This document shows positions 42,870-55,800 of a stretch of DNA of 64,000 nt, in pieces; position 1 is the stretch's first letter; each line of letters opens with the position of its first letter. The notes under the pieces are model-generated. The model saw only the letters and a program-made list of their open reading frames with translations. It was not told where the DNA came from and searched no databases. This DNA is from Lobosporangium transversale. Lineage: Eukaryota > Mortierellomycota > Mortierellomycetes > Mortierellales > Mortierellaceae. A program made the position numbers and the translations under genes. The DNA lies in assembly GCF_002105155.1 (NCBI RefSeq), contig NW_019029002.1, positions 248,001 to 312,000 of the forward strand, read 5' to 3'.

Positions 42870-45352
42870 TCATGCCCATAGCAATCAATGCCATATTCAC
42901 TGTGTCTCTTTCACAGTGCCTAGAGCGGTCAGCAGCACAAGATGGCTTTTTTTTGATGGATTTCTAAGATTTCTGTTACACAAAGTTTTGATTACCATCC
43001 AACTAACAACTTTAAAAAAAATAAGAGCATAGAAAGAAAAGGAATTGCGTATAAGTTACGTGTTGTACATGTATATGGCTATGGAACTTACCACTCTCAT
43101 GGCCTGCTCACGCACGACAATAAATTGTCTATGTTTTTATACATTTATACATTTATATGATGTATATAATAAGGATTGCATAACGTTGCAAATAAGCGGT
43201 CTAGAAGTACACATCTAAAACCCAACAAGAATTAAAGCAGAGTTCCTATTTTACTCCCTGCAACGTGTGAATCAATACCATTCTACATCCTGTATTCATG
43301 ATAGGTTTTATTTTATTTTACTTTGTTTATAAAAAGGCCACTAACAAGTTCAAAAGAAATGAGGATTTTTTCTTTTGCCCATTTACCAAATCCAACTCTG
43401 TTTAAAGTTACTAAACAAGTTCTATATTCCTATAAGGAGGATTTTACAAATATATTCAGCGGTATATATTATATACTTTCCCAGTTGCCAGTGTGGTCCT
43501 CAATTTAGTTCCATTCGTGTCTTTAACTTGGAGTGGACTGTTCAAGATCATTTGCAAAGGGATCGCTAGTTTATTTTTATTTTTATCATTAATAGTTTAC
43601 TAAATAATGAGATTGAAGAAATGGGTTGATGGGATACAAAAAATGCATTTATGCAATGTGATTTATGCCAGTAACTCAAGCACCTGTTTGATGGTTCATT
43701 ATATATTTTTCATATGGGTCTTTCTTCTCAAAAGAAAAAAAAGATAGTTGTTTTGTAAGCTGGATCCAGCCTGGATAAATTGGAAGGTTTTTATATACCG
43801 AAGAAAGGGCTCAGAACTGGAAAAGGACGAAATGTTCATTAATATAAAAAAATATACATTTTAATTAAAATTATTGTACTATTGATGCGAGCATGAAAGA
43901 AAAAATACGCTAGTACTTGCACTTGTATTGATTAACCAACCACCCCAACGTCGTCTTGAAAATAAGCAATACAGATGGACGGAGAGCCCTTTTAGGTTTA
44001 GGTGCATTTGGAAAAGAACATTGTGACGAGACTAGCGAGGGAATAAGCTACTAAAAAAAATTATGTTGGTTGAACTGTCCACTACCATCCTACAGCGACA
44101 TTGACTTTGTGGACCCGGTCCGAGAATAGGGGCATATGAAAAAGGGCAAATGTTCCTGAAGATCATAATCTTGATTCAAATCATGTTCTTATTCTCCACT
44201 CTCCCTCTCCATTCCTAAATCAGTTTCCCATTCATTCAGAATGTACTTGTGGTGATATACATAAATATATATATGACACAATACAATATGGCGAGAAATA
44301 TGATACGAAACAGTGAGAAGACGATTTGACTGATTTAAATGATTGATTGATTAATTGATTGATCCTGACTGGGACCCCTTGTCTGGGGTATTCAATGAAC
44401 AAATGAACAAATGAACATTAAATAACTGGAGGGTCTTATTGACAGATATAGAATGGCTACTTTCTCAATTCAGTTGAAAGAAAGATTAGTAAATATATAT
44501 TGATATGGAGCACATACTGTTTGTATAGAGCTGTCTACTATAGTATCCTGTGAGCTCAACTATAAACACTATAAACATTGCCGCTGTCTACTGCAGAAGC
44601 TCCGTGTTGCCACTTGTTGACTATTGTTTTCTCTCACACTATATCTATTTTGATCAATCTTTTTTGTTTCGCTTTTTCATCTGGTTCCGTTTTCATTTTC
44701 TCTTCTACTCTTTTCGTGTTTCTATCCATCCTACTCTGCTCACCACTCTTTAACAGGTCATACAGAAAGAAAGAAAGAAAGAAAGAAAGATATATCGTCA
44801 TTACCACAATAGTCATTCATCAGCGTCATATCTTCAACCATAACCATAACAATAAGGGCAATAACAGCATCATCCTCTATTCAGCTAGCAGTTTAACTTC
44901 TGCTTCGTTCCAACCCCTTTGCATATTCTCGACAAGCGCTTTTATATATATTTTTATTTTTACATTCTTACATTCTTTAGTGTCTTAGCTTGCTTACCCT
45001 TTTTTTTTTTTTTTTTTTTTTTTTGTTTTTTAACGACTGCCTCCTTTTCTTGTCAATTTGTTATATCATCATTATTTTAATCATTGCCCTGTTCGTCACC
45101 CCTCCGTTTCAAAGTCGCGTGTCCCTGTTTAAATCACCCTTTTATCGCCGATGAAAAAGTAATTTCTCGGTAAAAAACAACTTTTCCCTGACTATTTGAT
45201 TCAACTAAACTCACTTGATATATTTCTGTGCTTTATTTCTCTTGTTCCTTTGGCTCGTTCCTTTCTTCAATCCTTTGGATCGTTCTTTTCTTCAGTCCTT
45301 TCCTTCATCTCTCCCTCTCTCTCTCTTTCCCTCTCTTCCTTGCTTCCTCAAT
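42866..45352. other. Gene-poor spacer; leader of esterase gene at right end
   Basis: No supported gene in 42866-44500. A GATT repeat lies near 44341-44362 and a (GAAA)6 microsatellite at 44765-44789. From about 44580 to 45350 the plus strand is C/T-rich with a T run at 45000-45024, consistent with a long 5' UTR or promoter of the next gene. Confidence 0.45.
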
Positions 45353-47746
45353 ATGACTGTAAAACACCCACACCTTCAACTCAAGGGCCTGTTGGCTGAT
45401 AGTAATGGTCGGAAGCCCTCGTTGTTACCACTTCAAAAACCCTCTCCATTACCACGTACTGCAGGCTCGTTCTCTCTTCCTTATAAACGCACTGTATTCT
45501 TCTTTATCGCGATCTCCTCCGCCTTGCTCCTTCTCAACACAGCTAATATTCACTTCTCAGCGGTTTCAACGGCAGAAGAAAGTTTATCAAATTCAACATT
45601 TCCAAAGAATTCACCACAGTCATCAACGGGATCTCGTCACGGTTATGACTACGAGCATGGAACTAGCGTAAATAGGCCAAAGCAGTCAGAATATTCGCCC
45701 ATTTACAATGATGAGGATGATGACGATATTGACGAAGATGAAGGGTGGAGGTTTACAGACGAACATGGTTTGAACGACAATGAAAACGAGGGCGAGGATG
45801 AGGAAGAACATGACGTAAATAATCTCCCCTCAAAACCACAGCGTGGTCGCCCTGCTCGTATCGTTCCTTTCAAGAGTATAGAGGGCATTCTCCCGCCAAA
45901 TTGTCCAAACCTTGTACTCACTACAGAAACTTCATTCGAAAGCCCGTCATACGTCTCCTCCTCCACAGTTCCACCACCATCCACATCCGCCACTTCTCCC
46001 TCCTCGTCCTTGCTTACACCTGATCAAGTCCATTGCCAGCGAATCCCATCACAGTTAAAAAATTATTCTCTCGCCTTTTGTATATCCAATTCCGATTGTT
46101 CTCGTGGATTTATTCAGATTGTACATAAGCTCAGTGCCCCGGTTGCAAAATTCAAGACCTCAAAGGATACGAGCCATGACCTGCATTTCCGTCAGGTAGC
46201 CGGCCCTGACGACTTTTATTTTTTACTGGAGGGCGCGCAAAAGTTGGCTCTTGGAGCACATTTGGTACCAAACAACCTTGAAGTCAATGTCGATAATTCT
46301 TCACATTCTGGCGATTCAAACTCGTCATCGCTCTCTGATGCTGCGCCCTCTGACAAACTGGTCTACAGGGCTGATTTTCGAATGGCTCTCCCTGGACCAA
46401 TACAGCTCTTTGGATGGCTTACCTACGAAAATTTTAGGGCTGTGCGCGAAAATCGTCCAGGTGTTTGGCCTCAATGGACCCATTCTATCTTGATTGACCC
46501 AAAGACAGTGGTCAATCCAACAGAGAACGCCACAACAAAATTCACTATTTGTCCTGACTGTGAGTTGAGTTCGTTCTTGGACCAAGTAAAGACGTATCGC
46601 GAGCAGCACTTTGAGCAATGCGATCGCATGGTGCCTGTTCGTGGATCATATTGGCGCGAGGACTTAGCCGTCAAAGTCTACTCAGGTCTAGACATCGTCA
46701 ATAATGCACCAGGTGCTGGAGCCTTTTACAAAGCCCCGAATAGCAACAATGTACCCAAACCACAGAATGGGAAATTGACCAGAGGGTGGCGTTTTGTGCC
46801 AAATGGATGCACAATGACCAAAACATCTAGCCAGCTTCATGGCTCTTCTCAAAATCCTTACGTACCTACATGCGACTCTATTGCTTCGCCCACCGCGGCT
46901 ATGCGCCCTCCCAAGCCCGCGGAGCAGGACCATGATACCAATAATAGTGATAATAATGACAGCAACAATGAGAATAATTACCCTAGACGCCGAATCCTCT
47001 TTACAGGTGATTCACAAGTCCGGACTACATACAACTCCATCCTGAGCCATTACCGCCCTGTTGACCCTCACCAACGTTTCCCTGCGCATAGCGAATTCTT
47101 ACCCGTACTCGAGAATCTCAATCTTAATAACACGCAGACAGAGAAACCCAATTCTGCAATTACCACTCCAAGGACGGAATCGGACACGGAGATTGAGTTG
47201 GTGTACAGAGCAGACCAGTTCTTGGATTATCTGCTTGATTCCTCTGATGAAGAGCTAGATAAATATGACACAATCTATCTCAATATTGGGCAATGGCCGG
47301 CTAGTGGGCCTGTTGCAGGTGGACAATGGTCGACTGCAAAGCTGTTGGAGCGATGGGAGGGAGTCATTCAGCGGCTGAACCGGTGGAAGGAGTCTCGCGA
47401 GGCTCGACTTGTGGCACGGCGACAGCAACGATATGAACGAGGAAGCGATCCAGATATGAATATGGATCCTAAGGAAGACCCGACGGTGGGTTCTGGCGAG
47501 TCTTCCATTGTCATCTGGGCAGGAATGAATGCATTCCCTATGCGCACAGATACTTCTATCCGCGTTAAAGGCGATTGGAGGACAAATGCACGCTTGGGCT
47601 ACTGGGATGATTGGATTGAAATCATTTCTCAAGAGGCTGGTGGATGGTTCCGACGATTGAACTCATGGCAATTGACCTTTGTAAGGCTCTATGACATCAT
47701 ATTTTCGCATTTTTGATAAATTTATCCAGCACATTGCGCATGGTCT

Positions 47747-47780
<34 letters not shown>

Positions 47781-47968
47781 CATTTTTGTAGCCCATGTTG
47801 GATCAGGTTACTGATAAGGCTCATTTCCAAGAGACGGATGCTATTGATGCACTCAAGCTGGAAGCCCTTTATAAACTAGACCTTTGCTCGCGCATGAGTG
47901 CTGATACCCCCTATTCGGATCTTCTTTCAGAATCAGTAACCATAGCTACTTCTAATACCACTGCCTAA
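45353..47968 (+). CDS. Type II membrane SGNH/PC-esterase-like (Cas1/TBL-type) protein
   Basis: Two exons, 45353-47680 and 47792-47968, in phase, giving 834 residues. A membrane segment lies at about residues 45-66 (TVFFFIAISSALLLLN), preceded by a basic cytosolic tail, so it is a type II Golgi/ER topology. The catalytic Ser is in LFTGDSQVRTTYNSIL near residue 553. Conserved WNIG-like (YLNIGQWP) and VIWAGMNAFP strands follow, and the DxxH pair is DKAH in exon 2. This is the order of the PC-esterase/GDSL-SGNH-like family whose plant and fungal members O-acetylate wall or capsule polysaccharides. An acidic segment (about residues 120-160) and Asn/Asp-rich inserts are present. The ATG chosen at 45353 follows the CT-rich leader; the upstream open frame to 45215 codes only for leader low complexity. 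The substrate is not readable from the sequence; acyltransferase and esterase are both possible. Confidence 0.75.
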
Positions 47969-48780
47969 GTACTAACTCACAAAAAAAGAAGTATCATGAT
48001 AACAATACCCTCCCTCATTAATGAACATCATTGCATATTATACACATACAAAAAGCATCAACTCCTATATATAAATAAACTCAAATTGAAGGAAATATGT
48101 AGATGCATGTGAGTTTATTGGTATTTAAGACTTTGGCTGATCGCTTTCTGCAGGAGGATCAGTCAACGCTGCCGTTGGGAAAACTTGTTCTTGAAAGCAA
48201 AAGCCTGGTGCAAGCAAGGCAACAGAGAGCCTAAAGCGATGCGCAAGGAGAAGCTCCAAGCATTAAAGATCAAGCCGTAAAAAGGATCTCTAGCTAGAAT
48301 GAAAATAAACACTCTTTTTTGATACTTTGACATTTCTTAAATGCTTCAGCTTTGCGCATATGGCATCGAATTTGAAGCCGTCTCTGTCTTCTTTTAAGGC
48401 TAGAAATACTAGAGCAATAGCGTTTAACTGAAGGCCCTTGGAGAGTACTGCCTGCCTGCCTAGAGGTAACACGACCAAGGTCTAAACATGCTGGTCACGA
48501 AGCTCTGCATGAAGCTCATTCAGGTTGGCAAGGGATTGAAGACTAAAATGCAAAAACTAGCCAAGTGTTCCTACTATTTGACTCACAAAGGCAAGGGACA
48601 CAAAAATACGAGGGCTTATAAGAATAAAAACACCATCTGGAAGGAACCATTACAATTCAATTCGTGTTTCCCTGCTTGGTGTAACAAGGGTCATCAAGCA
48701 TGAGAAAGGGTTATGTTTGATTATCTGATCCTTGAACATGAGCACATGGCGCTTGCTTCTATCTGAAAGAGACAGACACG

Positions 48781-48812
<32 letters not shown>

Positions 48813-49195
48813 CTTTTTCGTGGGGAAGCTTACATGTTGCGCGAGGGCAGCGAGAGCAATAGCCATGACATGCGGCTAAGTAGAAGTGAAGATGGGGGGC
48901 AGCCGAAGTTGATACAGATGTTCAGTTTAAGGCAGACAAAATTTTGCTCCGAAGATCACACACTGAACATGCAGCCCAGATTTGCCAACACTAACCGAAA
49001 AGCCCTTATAAAACTCACTGCCTACTTTCTCCACGTCTTTTTTTTTTTTTTTTTTTTTGTCTTCATCTCCATCTATACCTTTTCTGCTTCGACCCAAGTT
49101 GTTGTTAAAAAGATTGAGAATTCAGTTCGCTCATTCATTTACCTCATTTCACTACCTTTTTTTGCCCATTTCCACAAATTAAATTTCCCAAAACG
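47969..49195. other. Spacer; leader of acyl-CoA oxidase gene at right end
   Basis: No supported gene. A 71-codon basic frame at 48488-48703 (+) has Lys-rich composition but no recognised family. T runs lie at 48785-48812 and 49039-49058. The last 100 bases before 49196 are C/T-rich. Confidence 0.45.
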
Positions 49196-50202
49196 ATGGC
49201 CGAGTCACAGAATAAGAAGGATCTAGCCCATGCTCGGTCCAAAGTCAGCTTTAAAATTGCCGATATGACTAACTATCTCTACGGTGGTGCTGCCAATGTG
49301 GAGCACCGTAGGCATCTCATCAGCCTGATTGCTAATGATCCTGTCTTCAATAAGGACGATTGGTAGGCAACTGATCATTTTTCTTGTCAAAAAAAAAAAA
49401 AAAAAAAAAAAAATTCTTTGTTTGTTATTTTGTGATACATGGAATGTTTCCCTGACGCGCGTTTTTTTCTCCTTCTGTAGGGGTTGGTTAAACCACACAG
49501 ACGCTGTTAAGCGTGGCATTGCCATGTCGACACGTTTGGCAGAGCTCATGATGGAGCACGAGTTGAATGACCTTGACTTTGCCACCATCGTTGAGGCTAT
49601 TGATGACCCTCTCCCTGTAAGCCCATGTTTCTTTGTTCTCTTCATTCGTACTTTCGTCAGCTGCTTTTTGGTCACAGTCAGGTCCTAAAATTTTCTGTAA
49701 TAATCAATATAGATCGTGCTTCATAACGGGGCCTTTATTCCAGTGATCAACTCTCAAGGAACCGATGAGCAAATCGAGAAATGGATTCCTCCTGCAGAAA
49801 AGTTCCAAATCATTGGCTGTTATGCTCAAACAGAGTTGGGCCATGGATCTAATCTCTCTAAGCTCGAGACCACGGCTACGTTCATCAAGGAGACCGACGA
49901 GTGGGAGATCAACAGTACAACTTTCACAGCCGCAAAGTGGTGGATCGGTGGGCTAGGCGCACTGTGCACACATGCTGTTGTCCAAGCAAGGCTCTTTATT
50001 GATGGCAAGGATTATGGTGCTCATGTGTTTGTTGTCCCCTTGAGATCGCTGGAGGACCACAAACCCTTCCCTGGTATCCAGATTGGAGACATCGGACCTA
50101 AGGCTTACAACGGATTCAATAAGATGGACAACGGATGTAAGTTCAGCCTTGCCCTTGCTTCCTCATAGTCCACTATAATTGTATCCAAACCTTTATTCAT
50201 TC

Positions 50203-50233
<31 letters not shown>

Positions 50234-51693
50234 GTAACCTCAAATCGATAGTCGCCCGCTTTACAAAGTATCGCATTCCTCGCGAGAACATGTTGATGCG
50301 ATTCTCCAAAGTGTCCCGTGATGGTGTTTATACTAAGCCTCCCCATGCGAAGGTCAGAGCCACGACGATATAGTTTGCATTATATGTTTTATTTAATATA
50401 TGCTTTCCATACTCTTAACGTCGTTTTCCCATCTTGGTTTGATCACCTATATAGCTATCCTATGGATCCATGGTCCTGCTGCGCTCGGTCTTGATCAAGC
50501 AGATGGCCCTTTATCTCTCCCGCGCCACTACTGTCGCCACTCGCTACTTGACGGTCCGTCGCCAGTTCAATAATCCAACCTCACGTAGTGCTGATGACCC
50601 TCATCCTGAGCTCGAAACCCAAGTCATCAACTATCCCATGGTTCAGAATCGGCTCTTCCCAATGATTGCTCAAGCATACGCCTTGTTTGCTGCCGGTTCC
50701 TGCATGATGGATATGTACATCAACCTGATGACAGGCCTTTCCTCTGGCAAAATCGATGCTTTAGCTGAGGTTCATGCCATGTCTTCTGCTCTCAAGTCAT
50801 ACTGTACTACTATCGGTGCCGCAGGCACAGAGGAGTCTCGCAAGCTCATGGGAGGACACGGCTTCTCCTATTTTACTGGTCTCGCTCATTTGTTTGCGTC
50901 GATCGTGCCTTCAAATACGTACGAGGGTGACAATTATGTGCTCACTCAACAGATGGCTCGATACTTGCTCAAGGAAATCAAGACTGCGCGTGCTACCCCA
51001 GATAAGGTCACACCCTTCTCTCGTTACCTGCTCTTGGGATTGAACAAGAATGCGCTCGAGCGTACTACTTGCGCAGTCGCTCAGCCCGAGGATTGGCTCA
51101 AGCCCGAAATCCAGCTCGCAGCATTTGAACATCGTTGCGCACGTCTAGCTTTTGAGTTGAGCGATGCAGTTGACCAGGCAGGAGAAGATCTAGCCAATGT
51201 CAAGACCTGGTCTGATCACAACATTGAGTGCTACCGTATCTCCCATGCACATGCACAGTACACTATGGTCCTCTGGTTCATTCAGGCAATCAGGGATGCT
51301 CAGGACCCCGAGACCGATCCTGAGCACCGTGCCGAACCTGCGTCAATCAAGGTATTGGAGCGGTTGTCAAACCTGCATGCCTTGCACACGATTCAGACCA
51401 ACCTTGCAGATTTTGCAGAAGATGGATATCTTTCACCAGCACAATGCCAGTCGTTGAGAGCACAGGTCAAGGCGCTGGTAGCATCGCTAGCTGACGATGC
51501 TGTGGGTCTCGTTGACGCTTTTGATCACCCAGATTATTTGTTGAACAGTGCGTTGGGCGCTAGCGACGGAGATGCATTCAAGAGATTGTGGGACAAGGCT
51601 CAGACAGAACCTTTGAACAAGAGAGGAGTTTGCGATGGATATGAAGAATATATCCGACCATTGCTTAAGAAGCATGGCGAATTCAAGTTGTAA
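49196..51693 (+). CDS. Acyl-CoA oxidase (peroxisomal beta-oxidation, first step)
   Basis: Five exons: 49196-49362, 49481-49616, 49713-50136, 50252-50352 and 50455-51693, all in phase, giving 688 residues, the usual length. Family features in order: KVSFKIADMTNYLYGG with HRRHLISLIANDPVF near the N-terminus; CYAQTELGHGSNLSKLETTA, the flavin- and substrate-contact segment; WWIGGLG; GPKAYNGFNKMDNG; IPRENMLMRF; and TYEGDN with the region of the catalytic Glu. The enzyme oxidises acyl-CoA to trans-2-enoyl-CoA with FAD and passes electrons to oxygen, giving H2O2, in peroxisomes. The C-terminus is HGEFKL; FKL is not a canonical PTS1 tripeptide, so import may use another route, as with yeast Pox1. Introns contain A or T homopolymers; the fourth donor is GTCAGA, weaker than the GTAAG-type donors of introns 2 and 3. 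Confidence 0.95.
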
Positions 51694-52086
51694 AACAAAA
51701 GAAGAAAAGAATAAAAATTCAAAATAACTTAATAGAACTCGTAGACACTCAAAAGAAGATATAGATATTAAAAGAGGTTTCTAGCAAAAACAAATATTTA
51801 TCAGTGGGACATGTCATGAAGGCATAGCAATGTGTTCTCTCTTTTCGTTTACCAAGCGTCTTCTTTGTTGCAAATAAAAAGTGATATGTCAGCCTATGAT
51901 TGACCAACGAGTGATCAACGTTTGTCGCCGCAGTAGAGGGATGGTAAGCATATTCTCGATGCCATGGGGGTTTCCTTTTTCAGGGCCGGTAGACTCAAGT
52001 CTGAAAGCGATCGATTTCCGAACGTTTACTGTTAACGTTTGCTGTTTCTGACGATACTATACCTAAGAAAAGAAAACGCGTATATT

Positions 52087-52121
<35 letters not shown>

Positions 52122-52827
52122 CCTGTGATGAGATGATTCCGTTTTCCTCTTCATTCTTTATTTCACTATTATACTTGTGTTTTAATTAATGGAAATGAAA
52201 AGCGATAGTTGAAATGAACTGGTCCTCATCCCCTCTTAATGAAGATTTGTCTTTCTGTAGTTCAGGACGAGGGGATGGGATACTGGAAATAGCTAATAGA
52301 AGGAGGAGGAGGATGGGGTGAGTAGAAGCTTGTTTCAATTCTGTTCCTGAGATTGTTCCTTTTTTTTTTTCTTTCAAGAGGCAAGCAAGATATAGCACTA
52401 CAAATATCTTTCAGAAGTATATGAACCGATGCTTACATGGCTTTAGTCCCAGGGATACTGGCGTTGAACGCAGTTGCTCTCGACTGTCGATGGTAATACT
52501 ACAGAAGGATTGCACCATTATTCACTACATTTTGCTGAATCTGCAACGTACTTTCACTACAATAAACTTCATATTAATTACAATATGCCCAAAATGATCT
52601 ACTATTGTAGCTGGGACCGCTGCTGTTACGATGATAAGAGCATCAAAATAGAAGTGTGTTTAATCATCTTGACATTCCCAAAGCGAAGGCAGATTTTTGG
52701 AAACTGCATGAAAATGCAAGAAACTACAGGGTTATTTGTAATGTGTGCGTGCGTGCGTTTTTTTTTTTTACATTGTATTATTAGATTAAATTATAGTTTA
52801 GATACGAAGGAGCTAAAATGAAAACAA

Positions 52828-52863
<36 letters not shown>

Positions 52864-52871
52864 GAGGGGAT
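51694..52871. other. Convergent spacer between oxidase and TBC genes
   Basis: Two gene 3' ends meet here. T run at about 52090-52121, A run at about 52829-52858. A 115-codon frame at 52474-52821 (+) has no family features. No gene is seen. Confidence 0.45.
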
Positions 52872-55800
52872 CTATTTATGAAGGGTGCCTGCCCTCTTTC
52901 GAGTCTTAAAGACTCCAAGAGGTGAGAAAGATGTTGATCCGACAGCAGAAGATGAGGAAGATACAGGCGGTGAGGATGCAGTCGACTGTTGGGTATCAGA
53001 ATTTTGTGAGTTGTCGCTGCTGTTCTTTGTGCCTATTGCTGCTGCCGCTGCCGTAGCCTTAGAAGAAGAGGGAGCAGAAGCCAGTGCCCCATGAACAGAT
53101 GCAGATTTCTTTGATGTTGTTGCTGCTGCGTCCATTGATTCTGCTGTAACGGCAATTAATTTTTGAACCGATTGTTTTCTCAGTTTGATCTGCAAAGCGG
53201 TCTCCAAAAGCTGTTTAGGTGCCAAAGTTTCCAATGGAATATGTAAGATATAGGCCAGTAACTCTGAGGAGCTCGGACATTTGCTCAACAGATGATCTCG
53301 ACTCAGCTGTAAGATCGCTAATCCAACCCGAAACAGGGCCTTGACACCATCAAAATAGAAAACATCCCAGACCCGAAGAACAGATGCCCAAGGAAGGCTC
53401 ATCGTATATAGGGTCATAAACCATTGAGTCATATACATCAACGGAATCACATCGTTCTTTTCCAAGTGTGAAGCCAGGGGTGGGTCTTGTTCCTTGAGCA
53501 GACGTTCAAACACCTGTGCATCGACTCGTAATTGCCGAAGTGAAGGAGTATAATAGTCTTGCATATAGCCTTCTATCGTCGCTACCAGCAACCAGAACGC
53601 ATCTTCGACCGGCATCTGCATCAACATCATACCGACCAATCGACCCATGCCCTGACAGTATCCTACGCTGGGTTTATAGTGAGCATAGGCTTTCAGGATC
53701 GAGTGCAAATCCTGCTGTCCTGTGCCCCCCATACCATCTCGGAAGTGAACATGATCTGGGTAGCAACGATGAATATCCCGTTCAATGACCTCATGTATTG
53801 GCAATGGCCCTCGTTTACAGAGTTCCTCAAAAAGCCCAGGCTGGCGGTAGGAGTCCGCTTTTGCCAAAAATAACCAAACACGGCCACGTACGGATGTTGG
53901 TAATCCCCTTCTGACCAGTTTTTTGTACTAAACAAGAATAAAATAGTTTATACGTTGAGTACAAGTCAAATCGTATAAGAGTTGGGAAACCTGATGAAAG
54001 TCGAAATCTTTTGTATTTTTTAGCGACCCCTTTTTTTTTTTTTTTTTTTTTTTTTTTACCTTGCTAGACTTCTTGACGGTATCGACTTGAAGCCTTGTCA
54101 CCGCATGAATCCATTTGAGCTCGTTCTCGCGGCTGAACTTTTGTTTTCGAATCACCTTCTTGCGCTCGATTTCTGATATGATGGAGACGCTGGATCCTGT
54201 CGACCCAGATTTGCCTATAGACGAACCTGTTCCTGACAAATCCTGGCCCTGATTCATTTCATCGTCCAGATCATAGATAAACCCATAGTCATTGATAAAC
54301 AGCCTATTGGGCTGATCCATCGACTTTCGTCCACGGAACGCCTCTGTGGCACCGATAGCACCAGCTTCATCCTCAGTATAATCATCCTCATCATCATCCT
54401 CATCGACTAGTGAAGACACATGGCGATTTACAATGCCACCTTCGATTCCGTGACCCAGCGGATGAGGCGCTCTTGTGTCTTCCAGCATAAATGTAGAATT
54501 TCTTCTTATTCCAAACCAATTTTTGGTGGTTCGTAGTTGTTTCGAAGATATTTGCGCTGCAGACACTTCGTGTTGTGGTGGTGGGCATGAGTGTGTGGTT
54601 TTAATGCTAGCCATGGTCACAGTTGTGGCTGCACTGGGCCTTCTTGACCTTGGTTTTCTCTTTGTATCTTGTGGTGGTGATGGTGGCATCGATTTATCGT
54701 TATCAATAGTGACGGGGTCGACGTCACTACCAATGGACTGTTGATACTCTTCTAGTTTTTGCTGGATACTTGAATCTGAATGGCGAGCTGGTCCTGAATT
54801 GGATCTCCTTCGCTGTTCTAATCTTGATGGCCGAAGTTTATCAAATATGGATGGCGACGCTCCTGCTGGTCCTGAAGAGTCTGCTCCTGATGAACCCAAA
54901 AGTGTAAAGGCCAGAGGTGGACGACTATCATCCCTTACAGATCGGCTGCGGGCACGTCCTCCGATACGACTTATTCCACTAATACCAGTCTTTGCTTTCA
55001 AGCCACGTTCCGGTGAATCGGGGGCCGGGATCGCAAAGCTGACTCCATGACCGGAAGTTGGTGATGAGGGCGCTGTTGCCGATGCAATTGTTGATGCCGG
55101 CGCTGGTGCGGCAGTCGACACGCTAATATGAGATGGCGGGCTTTCAATAGGTGTTGAAGGCATTTGAACAACACTTAGATCCAAGTCCTTCGACCCATGA
55201 TCCGCAAACAGGCCTGCTGTTGGCGACATCTTTTGAAGTACATGACTTGTCTTTGCGCGAATGTCTTCAAGGACTGATGAAAGATAATTGTCGTTTTCCT
55301 GTTGTTGCTTTCCTTTTGTTAATTCATCTTCTTGCTTCTGATCTTGTTGTGGGTGGTTAGCTTCAAGAGATTGATTTGGACTGAGACGTCCTATAGATTT
55401 GAGTGGGGATTGGATAGACCCCACATCGACACTGAGGGTACCGGAGACTAGAGTAGGTGAAGACGGTCGAGAAGGTTGCTGCCGTGGTACAGGCGTAGGA
55501 TGATGGTGTTGTTGCTCTCGATTGGCTTCATATGGTCGGCCTTCCAGGGAGTTAGTTGACATGGTTGCTGAAGAGCCGTGAGGGTCTGTTGATGTCGCTA
55601 CTTGTGAGTTCATGGATGATATTGAAGATTTAGTTGCCAAAGAGTGTATGCTTGGTGAATCGTGTGGAGAATGTATAGGTGAACTAGCTCCGTTTGGCAA
55701 TCGAGAGGACGACCGTGGTGGAATGACTGGTGTAGTGGCAGTCGTATTGACTGTAAGTAACTCTGGATGCGGTGCTGGTGGAGATGATATGACCTGTCGT

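Noticed and set aside
45215-45352. N-terminal extension of the esterase frame
   Set aside because: It is CT-rich leader sequence giving a second hydrophobic run without an ATG in good context; the ATG at 45353 gives a typical type II anchor.
48488-48703. 71-codon Lys-rich frame
   Set aside because: No family similarity, no splice support and composition close to that of AT-rich spacer; not listed as a gene.
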